From Spongiibacter sp. IMCC21906 (GTDB lineage: Bacteria > Pseudomonadota > Gammaproteobacteria > Pseudomonadales > Spongiibacteraceae): 64,000 nt of DNA. The stretch spans positions 1,131,001 to 1,195,000 of the forward strand of contig NZ_CP011477.1 in assembly GCF_001010805.1 (NCBI RefSeq), written 5' to 3'. This document shows, one piece after another, positions 17,330-26,207 of the stretch; within the stretch, counting starts at the first letter, position 1, and each line of letters opens with the position of its first letter. Made by a program: the position numbers and the translations under genes. Below the pieces are notes generated by a model that was given only the letters and a program-made list of their open reading frames with translations, was not told the DNA's origin and searched no databases.

Positions 17330-18241
17330 ATGAGTAATGTTGCAGATCAACTTGAGCAAGGTTGTGTTGGTGAGACTTCGTGCGCTGCCGTCTCGATGCT
17401 CCTTATACCAAAAGAAAAAGATCTGGGCGGCTTCTCTGTGCGCAGGGTGCTGCCAAGTATCGATAAGCGCATGATTGGGCCTTGGGTGTTTTTTGATCAT
17501 ATGGGGCCGGCAGAATTTGCGGCCGGGGAGGGTATTAATGTTCGGCCGCATCCACACATTGGTATCGCGACTGTCACCTATTTGTTTGAAGGCGAAATAC
17601 TCCATCGTGATTCGGTGGGAAGCCTGCAAGCGATTCGCCCCGGAGATATTAATTTGATGGTTGCGGGTAGCGGCATTGTTCACTCTGAGCGGGAGCGCCC
17701 CGAAATTACAGCGGTGGACCATCGGCTACATGGTTTGCAGTTGTGGCTTGCGTTGCCAGAAGGGAAAGAAGAGATACCCGCTGCTTTTTATCATTACCCT
17801 GGTGCCGATTTACCCGCCCTGCATGTACACGGTGTTCCTGTCAGGGTGATGATGGGCCGTGCCTATGGCGTTGATTCACCAGTGACGACTTTTTCCGATA
17901 CGCTTTATGTCGAAGCCCATATGCAGCCGGGACAAAAATTGCAATTGCCCGAGGCCGACGAGCTGGGGCTCTATGTCGCGAGTGGCGAACTAAAGGCGAG
18001 GGACACAAGCTTGCCCCAGTACAGTATGGCGGTGTTTGATAACAGTGTTGGTGTCGAGGTGGAGGCTGTGTCCGAGTCACGTATTGCGATGATTGGTGGG
18101 CGTCCACTTGCACCGCGGTTTATGGAGTGGAATTTTGTCTCCAGTCGTAAAGCCAGAATTGAGAAAGCCAAATCAGATTGGACAGCGGGGCGTTTTACTA
18201 AAGTGCTCGGTGACGAGGAGGCGTTTATTCCGCTGCCCTGA
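17330..18241 (+). CDS. Pirin family protein
   Basis: With the ATG at 17330 the product has 303 residues. The N-terminal cupin carries the full pirin metal site: H74 and H76 in RPHPHIG, H118 and E120 in GIVHSER. Pirins bind Fe and have been described as quercetinases or as redox-responsive protein partners. The second cupin-like domain (about 170-280) ends with GGRPLAPRFMEWNFVSS, a typical pirin C-terminal signature. An in-frame TTG 51 bp upstream lies inside the tandem repeat and is rejected. It appears monocistronic and converges on the following lipoprotein gene. Confidence 0.92.
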   Translation: MSNVADQLEQGCVGETSCAAVSMLLIPKEKDLGGFSVRRVLPSIDKRMIGPWVFFDHMGPAEFAAGEGINVRPHPHIGIATVTYLFEGEILHRDSVGSLQAIRPGDINLMVAGSGIVHSERERPEITAVDHRLHGLQLWLALPEGKEEIPAAFYHYPGADLPALHVHGVPVRVMMGRAYGVDSPVTTFSDTLYVEAHMQPGQKLQLPEADELGLYVASGELKARDTSLPQYSMAVFDNSVGVEVEAVSESRIAMIGGRPLAPRFMEWNFVSSRKARIEKAKSDWTAGRFTKVLGDEEAFIPLP

Positions 18242-18309
18242 TTGTGTTACCCGCTGGGAATGAAACCTGCCGTCCCTGGCGGTTTGTACTGCTTTTAGTT
18301 GCTTGCCCT

Positions 18310-18807
18310 CTAGTTACTTACCCTTGCAATATAGCGACGGGGCTCGGGCAGATTGTATTTTTGCCGAAGTTGCGCAGCCGTTGAGTTGGCGACTTCTGCT
18401 TTACTGCCATTGTCACTGCAATTTACAGTCAAGCGCGCTGCAGGAATGACATAGCGGCGGGTGATCTGGTTTTGTGATGGCGTTACCCCGTTAGTACCTG
18501 CACAAGAATCCAGTGTGTTAGCAGAGCCCGAAAAAGGCTTGTAGCTATAGGTTTTTACTCTAGAAGTATCGTTGATGCTCGTTAGTGTAAATTTTGAGTA
18601 GCCCTGTTCTATGCATAACTCAGCTGCACGTAATACCGCATAATCTTTAATTTCTACTGCATCACTGGAGCTTCTGCCCTCGTAAGAAACTTGCCAAGTG
18701 TTGTCGTTGATTTTTTGTTCAGCATAGCCACCCGAGGCGCTCATGGGTTTGTAACTGCTGGAACAGCCTGCGACCAGTATTGTTAAAGCGATAAAAACTA
18801 TTTTCAT
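18310..18807 (-). CDS. CC0125/CC1285-like lipoprotein
   Basis: The ATG at 18807 gives 165 residues with a lipoprotein signal ending LVAGC (C15); an ATG 21 bp upstream would only lengthen the N-terminus. The mature sequence GGYAEQKINDNTWQVSYEGR and the following VEIKDYAVLRAAELCIEQGYS match the small lipoproteins known from Caulobacter as the CC0125/CC1285 family, whose function is unknown. A central pair of cysteines (LDSCAG, LTVNCSD) may form a disulfide. It is convergent with pirin. Confidence 0.75.
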   Translation of the reverse strand: MKIVFIALTILVAGCSSSYKPMSASGGYAEQKINDNTWQVSYEGRSSSDAVEIKDYAVLRAAELCIEQGYSKFTLTSINDTSRVKTYSYKPFSGSANTLDSCAGTNGVTPSQNQITRRYVIPAARLTVNCSDNGSKAEVANSTAAQLRQKYNLPEPRRYIARVSN

Positions 18808-18828
18808 TATATTGTCCCCGCGACTCAA

Positions 18829-19378
18829 TTTTTATGTATGTGCAGAACAGTTCTGCTGGCTTCTATATCGTCTTGGCGGGTGTGTCGCTGGCCTTTGATA
18901 CGGGTGTTAACAATATCAAGGCTTTTTAGTGAGCGGTTGGCATTTGCTGTTTACGCTGGTAAGCAAGGCCTTACTGCTCTTTCTGTTTATTGTGTTGTTA
19001 AGTGTAGCAGCTAAAGCCACTGTTGTTTAATAAGTGATCAATATAAGAAGCTTGCATCTCATATCTTTTAGAGAGCACAAATGTTGTTATTTTTACGACT
19101 CTGCTAAAGGCGGTATTTGTGATGGCAATATCAAGCGGTAGCAAGTTTCTGCTCATGCGCCAAGCGTTCATGATAAAGGCCTTTCCACGTATTCTGATAA
19201 AAAATTTTTATTTTGATTTGGCTCGTTTGTTGGAATTACTCCGAAATTTTGTGTAGAACAGTTTTAGTAAGTTGCGAAATTTTACAGTACTACTCATTAA
19301 TCAGGATCGGGTGCATTAACGTAAGGAAGCTAAACATTCAGGAAAATGTGGGTAAGAAAAATCATATCTAGGAGCATA
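18829..19378. other. Intergenic region upstream of mltF
   Basis: These 550 AT-rich bases carry no convincing gene. One small plus-strand frame (18929-19030, GTG start, 33 residues) encodes a single hydrophobic helix with lysines, but its ribosome-binding site is weak. The region should contain the divergent promoters of the CC0125-like lipoprotein and mltF. Confidence 0.4.
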
Positions 19379-20767
19379 ATGTTTAGAGAGAGGGTCATGA
19401 AGTTTTTTGCTGGAATGGTGTCCGTCGTCTTTATTCTACTTGGCGGAGTCGCGTGCAGTCAGGGATCATCGTCGGGGGGCACGGCCAATGGTCGTACGCT
19501 AGCGGAAATAAAAGCCTCCGGTGAACTCAGGGTGCTTAGCCGAAATGCGCCCACCACGTATTATCTGAATAAAGATAGTAAAGCTGCGGGTGCAGAATAT
19601 GAACTGGTTAAGGCTTTTGCTGATTCACAGGGCTTAAGCTTACGGTTGATTGTTGAAGAGAATATCAGCGATATTTTGGCGGGAATCAAAAGCGGGAAAG
19701 GGGATATTGCCGCCGCAGGTTTAAGCAAAACGGCTAAACGTGAGGCTGATTATTTGTTTTCTAAGCCCATTGATACCTTGACTGAGCAGCTGGTATGTCG
19801 GCGGGGTGGCAATGTTGCCAAAACGCTTGCACAGTTAAGCAAGGTGAGCTTAGAAGTTCCTAAAAACAGCAGTTATGAAGAGTCGCTGGTTGCGTTTCAA
19901 CAAACTTACCCGGATATCCGTTGGAAAAGTAATGCCAGCAGTGGCACTGAGCCACTGCTGCAAAAAGTTTGGGAAGGAAAGCTGGATTGCTCGATAGCAG
20001 ATTCTAATATTGTGGATGTTAACCGCCGCTTCCTGCCAGAGTTAATTGTGATGTTTGACTTGGGCAAACCCAAGACGCATGCATGGTTGTTAAATAAAAC
20101 GAGCATAGATCTTAAAAAAGCCATTGATCAATGGATGTCTTCGCCAGAGGGCAAGTCTGCGCTAGACCATGTGCATTACCGTTATTACAGCTTTATCGAC
20201 AATTTTGACTTTGTTGATACCCGGGCCTTGGTAGGGCGGATTAACGATCGGCTGCCAAAGTATGATGGTCTATTTGCAAAAGCGGCAAAGAAACACGCCT
20301 TTCACGACAGCTTGCTCGCGGCGCAAGCCTATCAAGAGTCGCATTGGGATGCCGATGCTAAAAGCCCTAGTGGGGTGCGGGGTATTATGATGTTGACGCA
20401 AAACACTGCTCAGTCTCTTGGTGTAAAAGACCGCCTTGATCCCCGCCAAGCCATACCTGGTGGTGCGAGGTATCTTGCTAAAATGCGTGATAAGTTTAAT
20501 GAGGATATTCCCGAGCCAGATCGAACTTATATGGCATTAGCTGCTTATAATATTGGCCGCGCCCATATGCACGACGCGCAAACATTGGCGCGTAAATTGG
20601 GTAAAGATCCCTATAGTTGGGTAGACCTGCGAGAGGTTCTGCCTCTGCTGTCAGACAAGCGTTATTACCAAGATTTAAAGTATGGCTATGCTAGAGGAAT
20701 GGAACCGGTGCGCTATGTGAAGCGAATTCGCAACTACGAAAATATTATTAGCGAAAAGCAAAAGTAG
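19379..20767 (+). CDS. mltF: Membrane-bound lytic transglycosylase F
   Basis: Using the ATG at 19379, preceded by AGGAG at good spacing, the product has 462 residues. A later ATG at 19397, also with a purine-rich leader, is possible. A lipoprotein signal ends GGVAC (C26). Then follows a periplasmic solute-binding-protein domain (about 45-265) and a lysozyme-like transglycosylase domain with the catalytic glutamate in AYQESHW (about residue 310) and MMLTQNTA. This two-domain layout is specific to MltF, which cuts glycan strands to 1,6-anhydro ends and is controlled by muropeptide binding to the first domain. It is anchored in the outer membrane. Confidence 0.94.
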   Translation: MFRERVMKFFAGMVSVVFILLGGVACSQGSSSGGTANGRTLAEIKASGELRVLSRNAPTTYYLNKDSKAAGAEYELVKAFADSQGLSLRLIVEENISDILAGIKSGKGDIAAAGLSKTAKREADYLFSKPIDTLTEQLVCRRGGNVAKTLAQLSKVSLEVPKNSSYEESLVAFQQTYPDIRWKSNASSGTEPLLQKVWEGKLDCSIADSNIVDVNRRFLPELIVMFDLGKPKTHAWLLNKTSIDLKKAIDQWMSSPEGKSALDHVHYRYYSFIDNFDFVDTRALVGRINDRLPKYDGLFAKAAKKHAFHDSLLAAQAYQESHWDADAKSPSGVRGIMMLTQNTAQSLGVKDRLDPRQAIPGGARYLAKMRDKFNEDIPEPDRTYMALAAYNIGRAHMHDAQTLARKLGKDPYSWVDLREVLPLLSDKRYYQDLKYGYARGMEPVRYVKRIRNYENIISEKQK

Positions 20768-20772
20768 CCTCT

Positions 20773-21092
20773 TTAAGGCACCTCTGATTAATTCGGTGAT
20801 ATCTCAAGCTTAGCCAAAAGCGGCTCAACAAGGCGCCGACATGAAGGAATGCTGGTTACCTTTCAAGTGGCGGCAACGCAGTTGAGCCGTTTTTGGCTAA
20901 GCCCCGAGGGGCGGGCCTCTGGCGCACACTGGACTGCGTTGCCATGCTCATTAAGGACAACCAGCCTTAATCTCGGCAAATGCTCCTGCGTTGCGCTAAC
21001 TCCTGCATCCATGCAGTCGTTCGCATCGCGCCTTGCCAGTGCGCGCCAGAGACTCCGTTGAAACATTACCGAATTAATCAGAGGTGCCTTAA
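20773..21092. mobile_element. MITE-like element with perfect 25-bp terminal inverted repeats
   Basis: The ends at 20773-20797 and 21068-21092 are perfect inverted copies that start with TTAAGGCACCTCTGATTAAT. The 320-bp interior encodes no protein but is full of further inverted pairs: 20810-20829 with 20881-20900 (19 of 20 bases), 20872-20881 with 20934-20943 (perfect) and 20918-20932 with 21036-21050 (14 of 15). The transcript would fold into nested hairpins. TTAA at both outer edges may be part of the repeat or the target. It sits between mltF and the convergent receptor gene. A single end copy exists at 12182-12196. No transposase with these ends is in the window. Confidence 0.8.
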
Positions 21093-21183
21093 GCATTTGT
21101 GCGAAACGACATGAAGTAAGGGCCAGCAGCGTATATTTGCGCTGCTGGCCCTTGGTGACGTTGCTTACCAAGCGTAGCGAGAC

Positions 21184-23310
21184 TTAGAATTTATACACTG
21201 CTTTGGCCATAACTGTGCGACCTTCTGAAGGGTAGCAATCACCGCGTGCAAGACAGGTGCTGTAATAGCTTTTGTCGGTGAGGTTACGAAAGTTCAAGCT
21301 GAGTGTGACTTGTTCAAAGTCCCGGGCAATCAATGCGTCGTAGACGGTGTAGCCGTCGGTTTCAACTTTGATTGTGCCAGAGTTACTTTCATTGCTACCT
21401 GCATGACGGGCACCAACGCCAAAGCGAAAGCCTTGCAGAGCGCCGGAAGGCTGCCATGTTAGCCAGCTAGAGGCTTGAAACTCTGGAATGCTGCTAAAGT
21501 TAAATCCGTTTACATCTTCAGTATCGATTTTGCTTAGGGCAAAATCCAACAACAGGGTTTGCAATAACACGGTTTTAGCCGAAATTTCATAGCCTTTTGC
21601 TGTTGCTACGCCTTCTTGTTGGGTGTTGGCATTGGGCAACCCACTGGGGTTTGGCAGGTTGGATTGCTCAATATCAAAGTAGGCGAAAGTGATATAGGTT
21701 TGGGCGTTGGGTTGGTATTTCAGCCCGGCCTCTACTTGCTCGCCTTCTTGGGGCTCAAGTGGCCGGTTGCGAACATCGTCATTACCGACAACGGCTTGAA
21801 ATGATTCGGCGTAGCTGATGTAGGGATTAAGGCCGATTCCAGTTTTATACAGCGCACCAAAGCTGTAACTAGTGGCGTCATCTTTTTGCTTAATACTGCC
21901 GTCTCCCGATTCCAGTCTATCCATTCTCAAGCCTGCGGTAAGGACTAAATCGCCCCAGCTTACTTGGTCATTGATATAAAACCCCAGGGTGTCAGTGGTG
22001 GACACTGCTCGGCCTCTGGCGGCATCAAAATCGGCAGCGCTGGGCCGTTCGCTGCCATCATAAACGGGCGAATAAAGATTAAAGTTAGACGCTATAGTGA
22101 GATAAGCGGACTCTCGCAGCGTTTCAACGTCTTGGTAGTTCATGCCCACTAACAGCTCATGTCGCAGCGGACCCGTATCAAAAAGGCCTCTTAAGCGTAT
22201 ATCGGCGGCGAGCTGCTCTGATGAGGCTGGAGCGTCATACCACGCTCGGAAAAAGGCGGTGCCATCAGGGCTGGTCCTGGGGTTGCCAGCGCCAGCAAAA
22301 GATACCCATGCCTGCCGGTAGTCTGCTTCGTTGTCCCGATAGCGCGCGGTGGCTTCCCAACTGAAATTATCGTTTAAACGCTGCTCCAAAAAGAGGGTTG
22401 CAGATAAGGATTTGGTATCGTAGCGATTAAAGTAGGGATCACCGGCATGGGTGGAGGGGTCAACTTCTTGACCGCTGCTACCGCTACAAAGAGAGGGATC
22501 TGAAATGCTAACGCCGCTGTTGCCACAGCCGGTTACGGTGAGAGGCAAAAACTGGTGAGCGGTGTCGCTTTTGCGGTTGGTATAGTTTATTAGTGCAGTG
22601 ATGAGGGTATTGTCTTTTTCAAAAGTGACAGAGGGCATCAGCACCAACGCATCATCTTCTACAAAGTCGATTTGGGTATCGCTGTCACGATAAATGCCCA
22701 CTAAACGCCCGGTCCAAGTACCGTCGCCAGAAAGGTCGACCCCCATATCGCCAGATATCTGCCGGCGACTGTAACTACCTATGTCCAGCGACACTTCACT
22801 GTCAAGATTATTGCGGCTTGCGCGTTTGCTCACGGTATTAAAGATACCGCCAGGCGAGCCTTGGCCATAAAGCACTGAGGCAGGTCCCTTTAATACTTCA
22901 ACCTGTTCCAGTGTGTAGATGTCGGAGCGAGCATTGTTGTAATAACCAAATAGCACCTGAATATTGTCTAGATATTCGGGTACATCCAGTCCCCGCACTT
23001 TTGGAAAGTCACCCCGGGTGGAATAACCGAAAGTTTCGCCAACCACCCCGGCGGTGTAGCCCACGGTGTCGTCCAGCGTCATGGCTCCGCGTTCAATAAA
23101 CTCAGTGGCAGGGACGACGCTCACCGAGCGAGCGGTCTCGAGTATAGGGATGTTCGACTTGGTCGCACCGAAAGTGGATAGTTGCCCCGTTACTACCATC
23201 GTTTCTAGCTTTTTCTTTGCTTTAGCTTGGCCCTTCTCTGTGTCGGCGGCTTGTAATTGTGCGCTAGCGCAAAGCAAAGCTAGCACCCATACACTCGATT
23301 TATAAAACAT
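21184..23310 (-). CDS. TonB-dependent siderophore receptor, Fur-regulated
   Basis: From the ATG at 23310 the protein has 708 residues: signal peptide (ending LQAAD), an N-terminal segment with VVTGQLSTFGATKSN as TonB box region, plug with VEVLKGPASVLYGQGSPGGIFNTVSKR, and a barrel ending in YKF. The phrase TVGYTAGVVGETFGYSTRGD and the NYTNRKSDT-type strands place it in the siderophore-receptor branch (FhuA/FoxA/PupB type). Several cysteines in loops (CGNSGVSISDPSLC) suggest disulfides. Two Fur-box-like sites lie upstream, so it should be induced by iron starvation. No siderophore synthesis or transport genes are adjacent. An in-frame ATG at 23337 lies within the second site and is less likely. 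Confidence 0.92.
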   Translation of the reverse strand: MFYKSSVWVLALLCASAQLQAADTEKGQAKAKKKLETMVVTGQLSTFGATKSNIPILETARSVSVVPATEFIERGAMTLDDTVGYTAGVVGETFGYSTRGDFPKVRGLDVPEYLDNIQVLFGYYNNARSDIYTLEQVEVLKGPASVLYGQGSPGGIFNTVSKRASRNNLDSEVSLDIGSYSRRQISGDMGVDLSGDGTWTGRLVGIYRDSDTQIDFVEDDALVLMPSVTFEKDNTLITALINYTNRKSDTAHQFLPLTVTGCGNSGVSISDPSLCSGSSGQEVDPSTHAGDPYFNRYDTKSLSATLFLEQRLNDNFSWEATARYRDNEADYRQAWVSFAGAGNPRTSPDGTAFFRAWYDAPASSEQLAADIRLRGLFDTGPLRHELLVGMNYQDVETLRESAYLTIASNFNLYSPVYDGSERPSAADFDAARGRAVSTTDTLGFYINDQVSWGDLVLTAGLRMDRLESGDGSIKQKDDATSYSFGALYKTGIGLNPYISYAESFQAVVGNDDVRNRPLEPQEGEQVEAGLKYQPNAQTYITFAYFDIEQSNLPNPSGLPNANTQQEGVATAKGYEISAKTVLLQTLLLDFALSKIDTEDVNGFNFSSIPEFQASSWLTWQPSGALQGFRFGVGARHAGSNESNSGTIKVETDGYTVYDALIARDFEQVTLSLNFRNLTDKSYYSTCLARGDCYPSEGRTVMAKAVYKF

Positions 23311-23322
23311 GGTTTTGCCTTT

Positions 23323-23341
23323 GTTGATGAGAATCATTTGC
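23323..23341. promoter_or_regulatory. Second, weaker Fur-box-like site
   Basis: Fourteen of 19 positions match the GATAATGATAATCATTATC consensus, with the central ATGAGAATCAT intact. It overlaps the farther possible start codon of the receptor gene. Confidence 0.5.
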
Positions 23342-23359
23342 GAATACGGAACTTTATAC

Positions 23360-23378
23360 GATAATGAGAATCATTGTC
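23360..23378. promoter_or_regulatory. Fur box upstream of siderophore receptor
   Basis: Seventeen of 19 positions match the palindromic Fur consensus (GATAATGAGAATCATTGTC). It lies 50 bp before the chosen start of the receptor gene, which is a normal position for repression by Fur-Fe(II). Confidence 0.88.
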
Positions 23379-23622
23379 AAAGGTGGGAGTAGTGCTACAC
23401 CTGCTTGCAAATGCTGGTGAAGCTAGTTGGCGAACGAAGGTCGAATGAGCAGGGGGGCGGATTATTGCTGGGGGCTAAGCAATATTTAACAGCTATTTCT
23501 ATATGTTATGAGTAGAGAAAATACAATAATTTAAAGCAATACTATATTTATTTCGCTATGATTTACGTCTCAATGTGTTCGGCGTATACGGCGCCATCGT
23601 GGTTAAAAGGATTGGCGGCGAT

Positions 23623-25149
23623 ATGGGTTTGCGGTTTTGTTTTGTTGGTGTTTTATTACTAGTGGCACTACCTGCGTTGGCTGCGATTAAACCCATTGTG
23701 GTTGATGTGTATGGCCATGATAGCGACAATTATCTGCGGGTTAAGTTACAGCCAGACATCGCAGCAGATACCTTAATGGGTGAGCCGCTCCTTGCTTGTC
23801 GTGTTAAATGGTCGTTGGTATCAGCTCATATAGATGGTCAGTCATACCGCCCTAACACCTTCCCGTCAGATGTGCTCAATAAGCTGCGTTTGTTTTCTCT
23901 TCGCTTGATATATCAAATTGAACTCCCCGCTGGATTTAAGGCTATTGACTGTGATCCGGGTTACTTAAGCCAAGCAAATAACAAGCAGTGGAGCTATACC
24001 GTGCCGGGTAGCCCGGTTTGGCAAAAGCTGATTCGCAAAGATATTCAAAATACCTACACTAAGTCGTTGCAGTCACAATTTAATCTTAAAACCTCACCTC
24101 GCAGCCCGAACTACCTTTCTGCCACAGAGGCTAAAAATCTCTATCAACAAGCCGTTATGGACGCTTCTCCCTTAACGGGATCTTGGGTGCGTGCGGTAGC
24201 GCTTGAGAAAGGCGAAGTTAATATGTGGCCCTTAATCCATCATTTAAAGGAACAAGGGTTAACGGCAGCAAAGCGAAACGCTGAGAAAAAAAGTAAAGCC
24301 CTTAAAGTGGTCGAGGCCGATCATATTGATGAGCTGTTTAGTGATGAGGCTTTTGATGCGCAAATAAGCAGCGCTTCGGCAACAGCGTCGTTTCAGCGCG
24401 AGGTTGAAGTGCTTAGCCGCGCTATAGAAGAGAGCCGGAATCAGTCTGCAAAGAAAGAGCGGCAGTATCAGCGGCAGGTCGCCGCATACCAGCAGAAATC
24501 CTCGCAATGCCAACTTTCCAAGTCTGACAATCTTAAAGCTTTGCTAGATAAAACCCGTTCTTGTCGGGAGGCTTGGGCTGGCTTGGAGCGGTTTAAAAAA
24601 GAAGGGCTATATGGATATCGCCTAAATGGTCGTGTGGTTATTGAACCGCAATATACCGAGGCAACTGAATTTAACAACGGCTTTGCTTTGGTCCGAAGAG
24701 ATCATCAATTATTTTCGATATCCCCTGCGGGGGATGAGCAGAATCACTTAGGTAATGTGAGTTTGTATCATAGCAGCTACTCTTCTGGTGGCTTGGTGCT
24801 TGCCCAAAAAGGTAATAAATTTGGCTATATCAACTCAAAGGGCAAAATCATTATCAGTTTTGAATACGATGATGATGGCTCTGGTTTTGATGACCAGCAG
24901 CGAGTGATTATGTCGAGGGAATATGGTGGTGCTGTGTTATATGACGAAGCCGGAAAAGAATTAGCGAGAAGCCCAATTGGCTTTAAACGTGAGGGAGAGC
25001 TTTATATCAGTACTGAGTCGAGCCGTACTGAGGGCCACTGTGAAGATACGGAAGTAACGGGTTACAAACAGGCTTATGCTGCAGATGGAACAGCTGTAGG
25101 CGGTCGCCAACGGTTTAGTTATGGATCACCACGATTATGCTTGAATTAA
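23623..25149 (+). CDS. Secreted WG-repeat protein
   Basis: The ATG at 23623 gives 508 residues with a good signal peptide (MGLRFCFVGVLLLVALPALA). A GTG 48 bp upstream is rejected because it places charged residues before the signal. The N-terminal domain (about 20-200) is unrecognised. A coiled coil of about 50 residues follows (around 255-305), rich in Glu, Gln and Lys. The C-terminal third has WG/KWG-like repeats with the pattern GLYGYRLNGRVVIEPQYTEAT, FGYINSKGKIIISFEYDD. WG repeats form beta-propeller-like or solenoid surfaces of unknown binding partner. It overlaps the next gene by 13 bp, so the two are translationally coupled. Confidence 0.78.
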   Translation: MGLRFCFVGVLLLVALPALAAIKPIVVDVYGHDSDNYLRVKLQPDIAADTLMGEPLLACRVKWSLVSAHIDGQSYRPNTFPSDVLNKLRLFSLRLIYQIELPAGFKAIDCDPGYLSQANNKQWSYTVPGSPVWQKLIRKDIQNTYTKSLQSQFNLKTSPRSPNYLSATEAKNLYQQAVMDASPLTGSWVRAVALEKGEVNMWPLIHHLKEQGLTAAKRNAEKKSKALKVVEADHIDELFSDEAFDAQISSASATASFQREVEVLSRAIEESRNQSAKKERQYQRQVAAYQQKSSQCQLSKSDNLKALLDKTRSCREAWAGLERFKKEGLYGYRLNGRVVIEPQYTEATEFNNGFALVRRDHQLFSISPAGDEQNHLGNVSLYHSSYSSGGLVLAQKGNKFGYINSKGKIIISFEYDDDGSGFDDQQRVIMSREYGGAVLYDEAGKELARSPIGFKREGELYISTESSRTEGHCEDTEVTGYKQAYAADGTAVGGRQRFSYGSPRLCLN

Positions 25150-26117
25150 TAATATCTCGATTTTTCACAACCAAGATCAATGTGGGTGTCGTTGTGTTGG
25201 CAACGATTTTGTTGCAAGCCTGTAGCACCTATGAAGAACGCAAGACAGAGTATGCGGGGGTGAAGCAGCGTTGGGAAAAAGACTATAAAGCGAAAGAAAA
25301 TAATGTTAGCAATATTGAGTTGGTGAATTTTCGCACAAACAGCAACACTTTATTATTTTCTGTCCAGACCGATTACATTCAAAAAGAATATGAGTTTGAT
25401 CGCTACAACGAATATAGTCGGATGCACTATGGTGCTGACGTGGCAATGTTGGTGATTCCTCTTTTTGGCTGGATAGCGTGCGTGATGGATGTGCGACATT
25501 GTTTTGGTTACACCGGTGATTGGAGTGATTATCCATATGAAATTGATAAAAATGAAAGATTGAGCGGCAATGTAAAAGAAAAGTCATATTCGTCTTTTCC
25601 CAGTGATGTTTTGATTAAATCTGATTTGATTGGGGTGTTAAAATCGGGTGAGACAGTCACTCACAGTTATGACGATAATCGCCATTCTTTGCGATACATA
25701 CCGATTAAAAATATTGTACAAGGCTGGGCGGCTAAGCCTGAATCGCTAAAAGCAGTTTTTACTATTTTGCATAACAATAAGCGTTATGAGTCGGAATATC
25801 AGTTTTCTGATGCGGATTTGCTGGTCTTTTCTTTTAAGTCAGATGCATGGAATACCCCAAAAGAAAACCGCCATCACTATTTTTATCAATTAACAGCGGC
25901 ATTACAGAAAGGCGATCACGCAGCCGCTCTGCGGGCATACGGTAAGTTAGAGGCTTTAGCGTTTAAAAAGCCTGAGTCGTTCTGGTACCGCTACGCTGTG
26001 AGTGCGAAGCAAGTCGGAAAAATAGATCTTGCCAAGGAGAAGGCAGAAAAGTATTTGCAAGTTTCTACCAAGCGCCGCTATCAAAAAGAGGCGACCGCAT
26101 TGCTTTCTCTCCTGTAA
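25137..26117 (+). CDS. Lipoprotein of unknown function coupled to the WG-repeat protein
   Basis: The 326-residue product has a lipoprotein signal ending LLQAC (C29), an Asp/Tyr-rich central part with a hydrophobic segment (MLVIPLFGWIACVMDVRHCFG, about residues 104-124), and a C-terminal TPR-like helical region (AALQKGDHAAALRAYGKLEAL, about 255-310). I do not recognise the family. Its start lies 13 bp inside the WG-repeat gene, so the two products may act together at the envelope. A stem-loop terminator follows. Confidence 0.72.
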   Translation: MLELIISRFFTTKINVGVVVLATILLQACSTYEERKTEYAGVKQRWEKDYKAKENNVSNIELVNFRTNSNTLLFSVQTDYIQKEYEFDRYNEYSRMHYGADVAMLVIPLFGWIACVMDVRHCFGYTGDWSDYPYEIDKNERLSGNVKEKSYSSFPSDVLIKSDLIGVLKSGETVTHSYDDNRHSLRYIPIKNIVQGWAAKPESLKAVFTILHNNKRYESEYQFSDADLLVFSFKSDAWNTPKENRHHYFYQLTAALQKGDHAAALRAYGKLEALAFKKPESFWYRYAVSAKQVGKIDLAKEKAEKYLQVSTKRRYQKEATALLSLL

Positions 26118-26174
26118 CAAGAAGCTTTTGTTCAGGGGCTGCCTTGTGCAGGCTGGTTTTTTAAAGGCTGTGGT

Positions 26175-26207
26175 GGCCGGGTAGGGGCTCTCCCGGCCAT
26201 TTTTCTT
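26175..26207. terminator. Terminator between convergent genes
   Basis: GGCCGGG and CCCGGCC form a 7-bp stem with a 10-base loop, followed by ATTTTTCTTTT on the plus strand. It ends the WG-repeat/lipoprotein transcript. The dehalogenase gene converges on it. Confidence 0.8.

Noticed and set aside
23323-23337. ATG at 23337 as start of the siderophore receptor
   Set aside because: It lies in a Fur-box-like site and adds a polar stretch before the signal peptide; the ATG at 23310 fits better.
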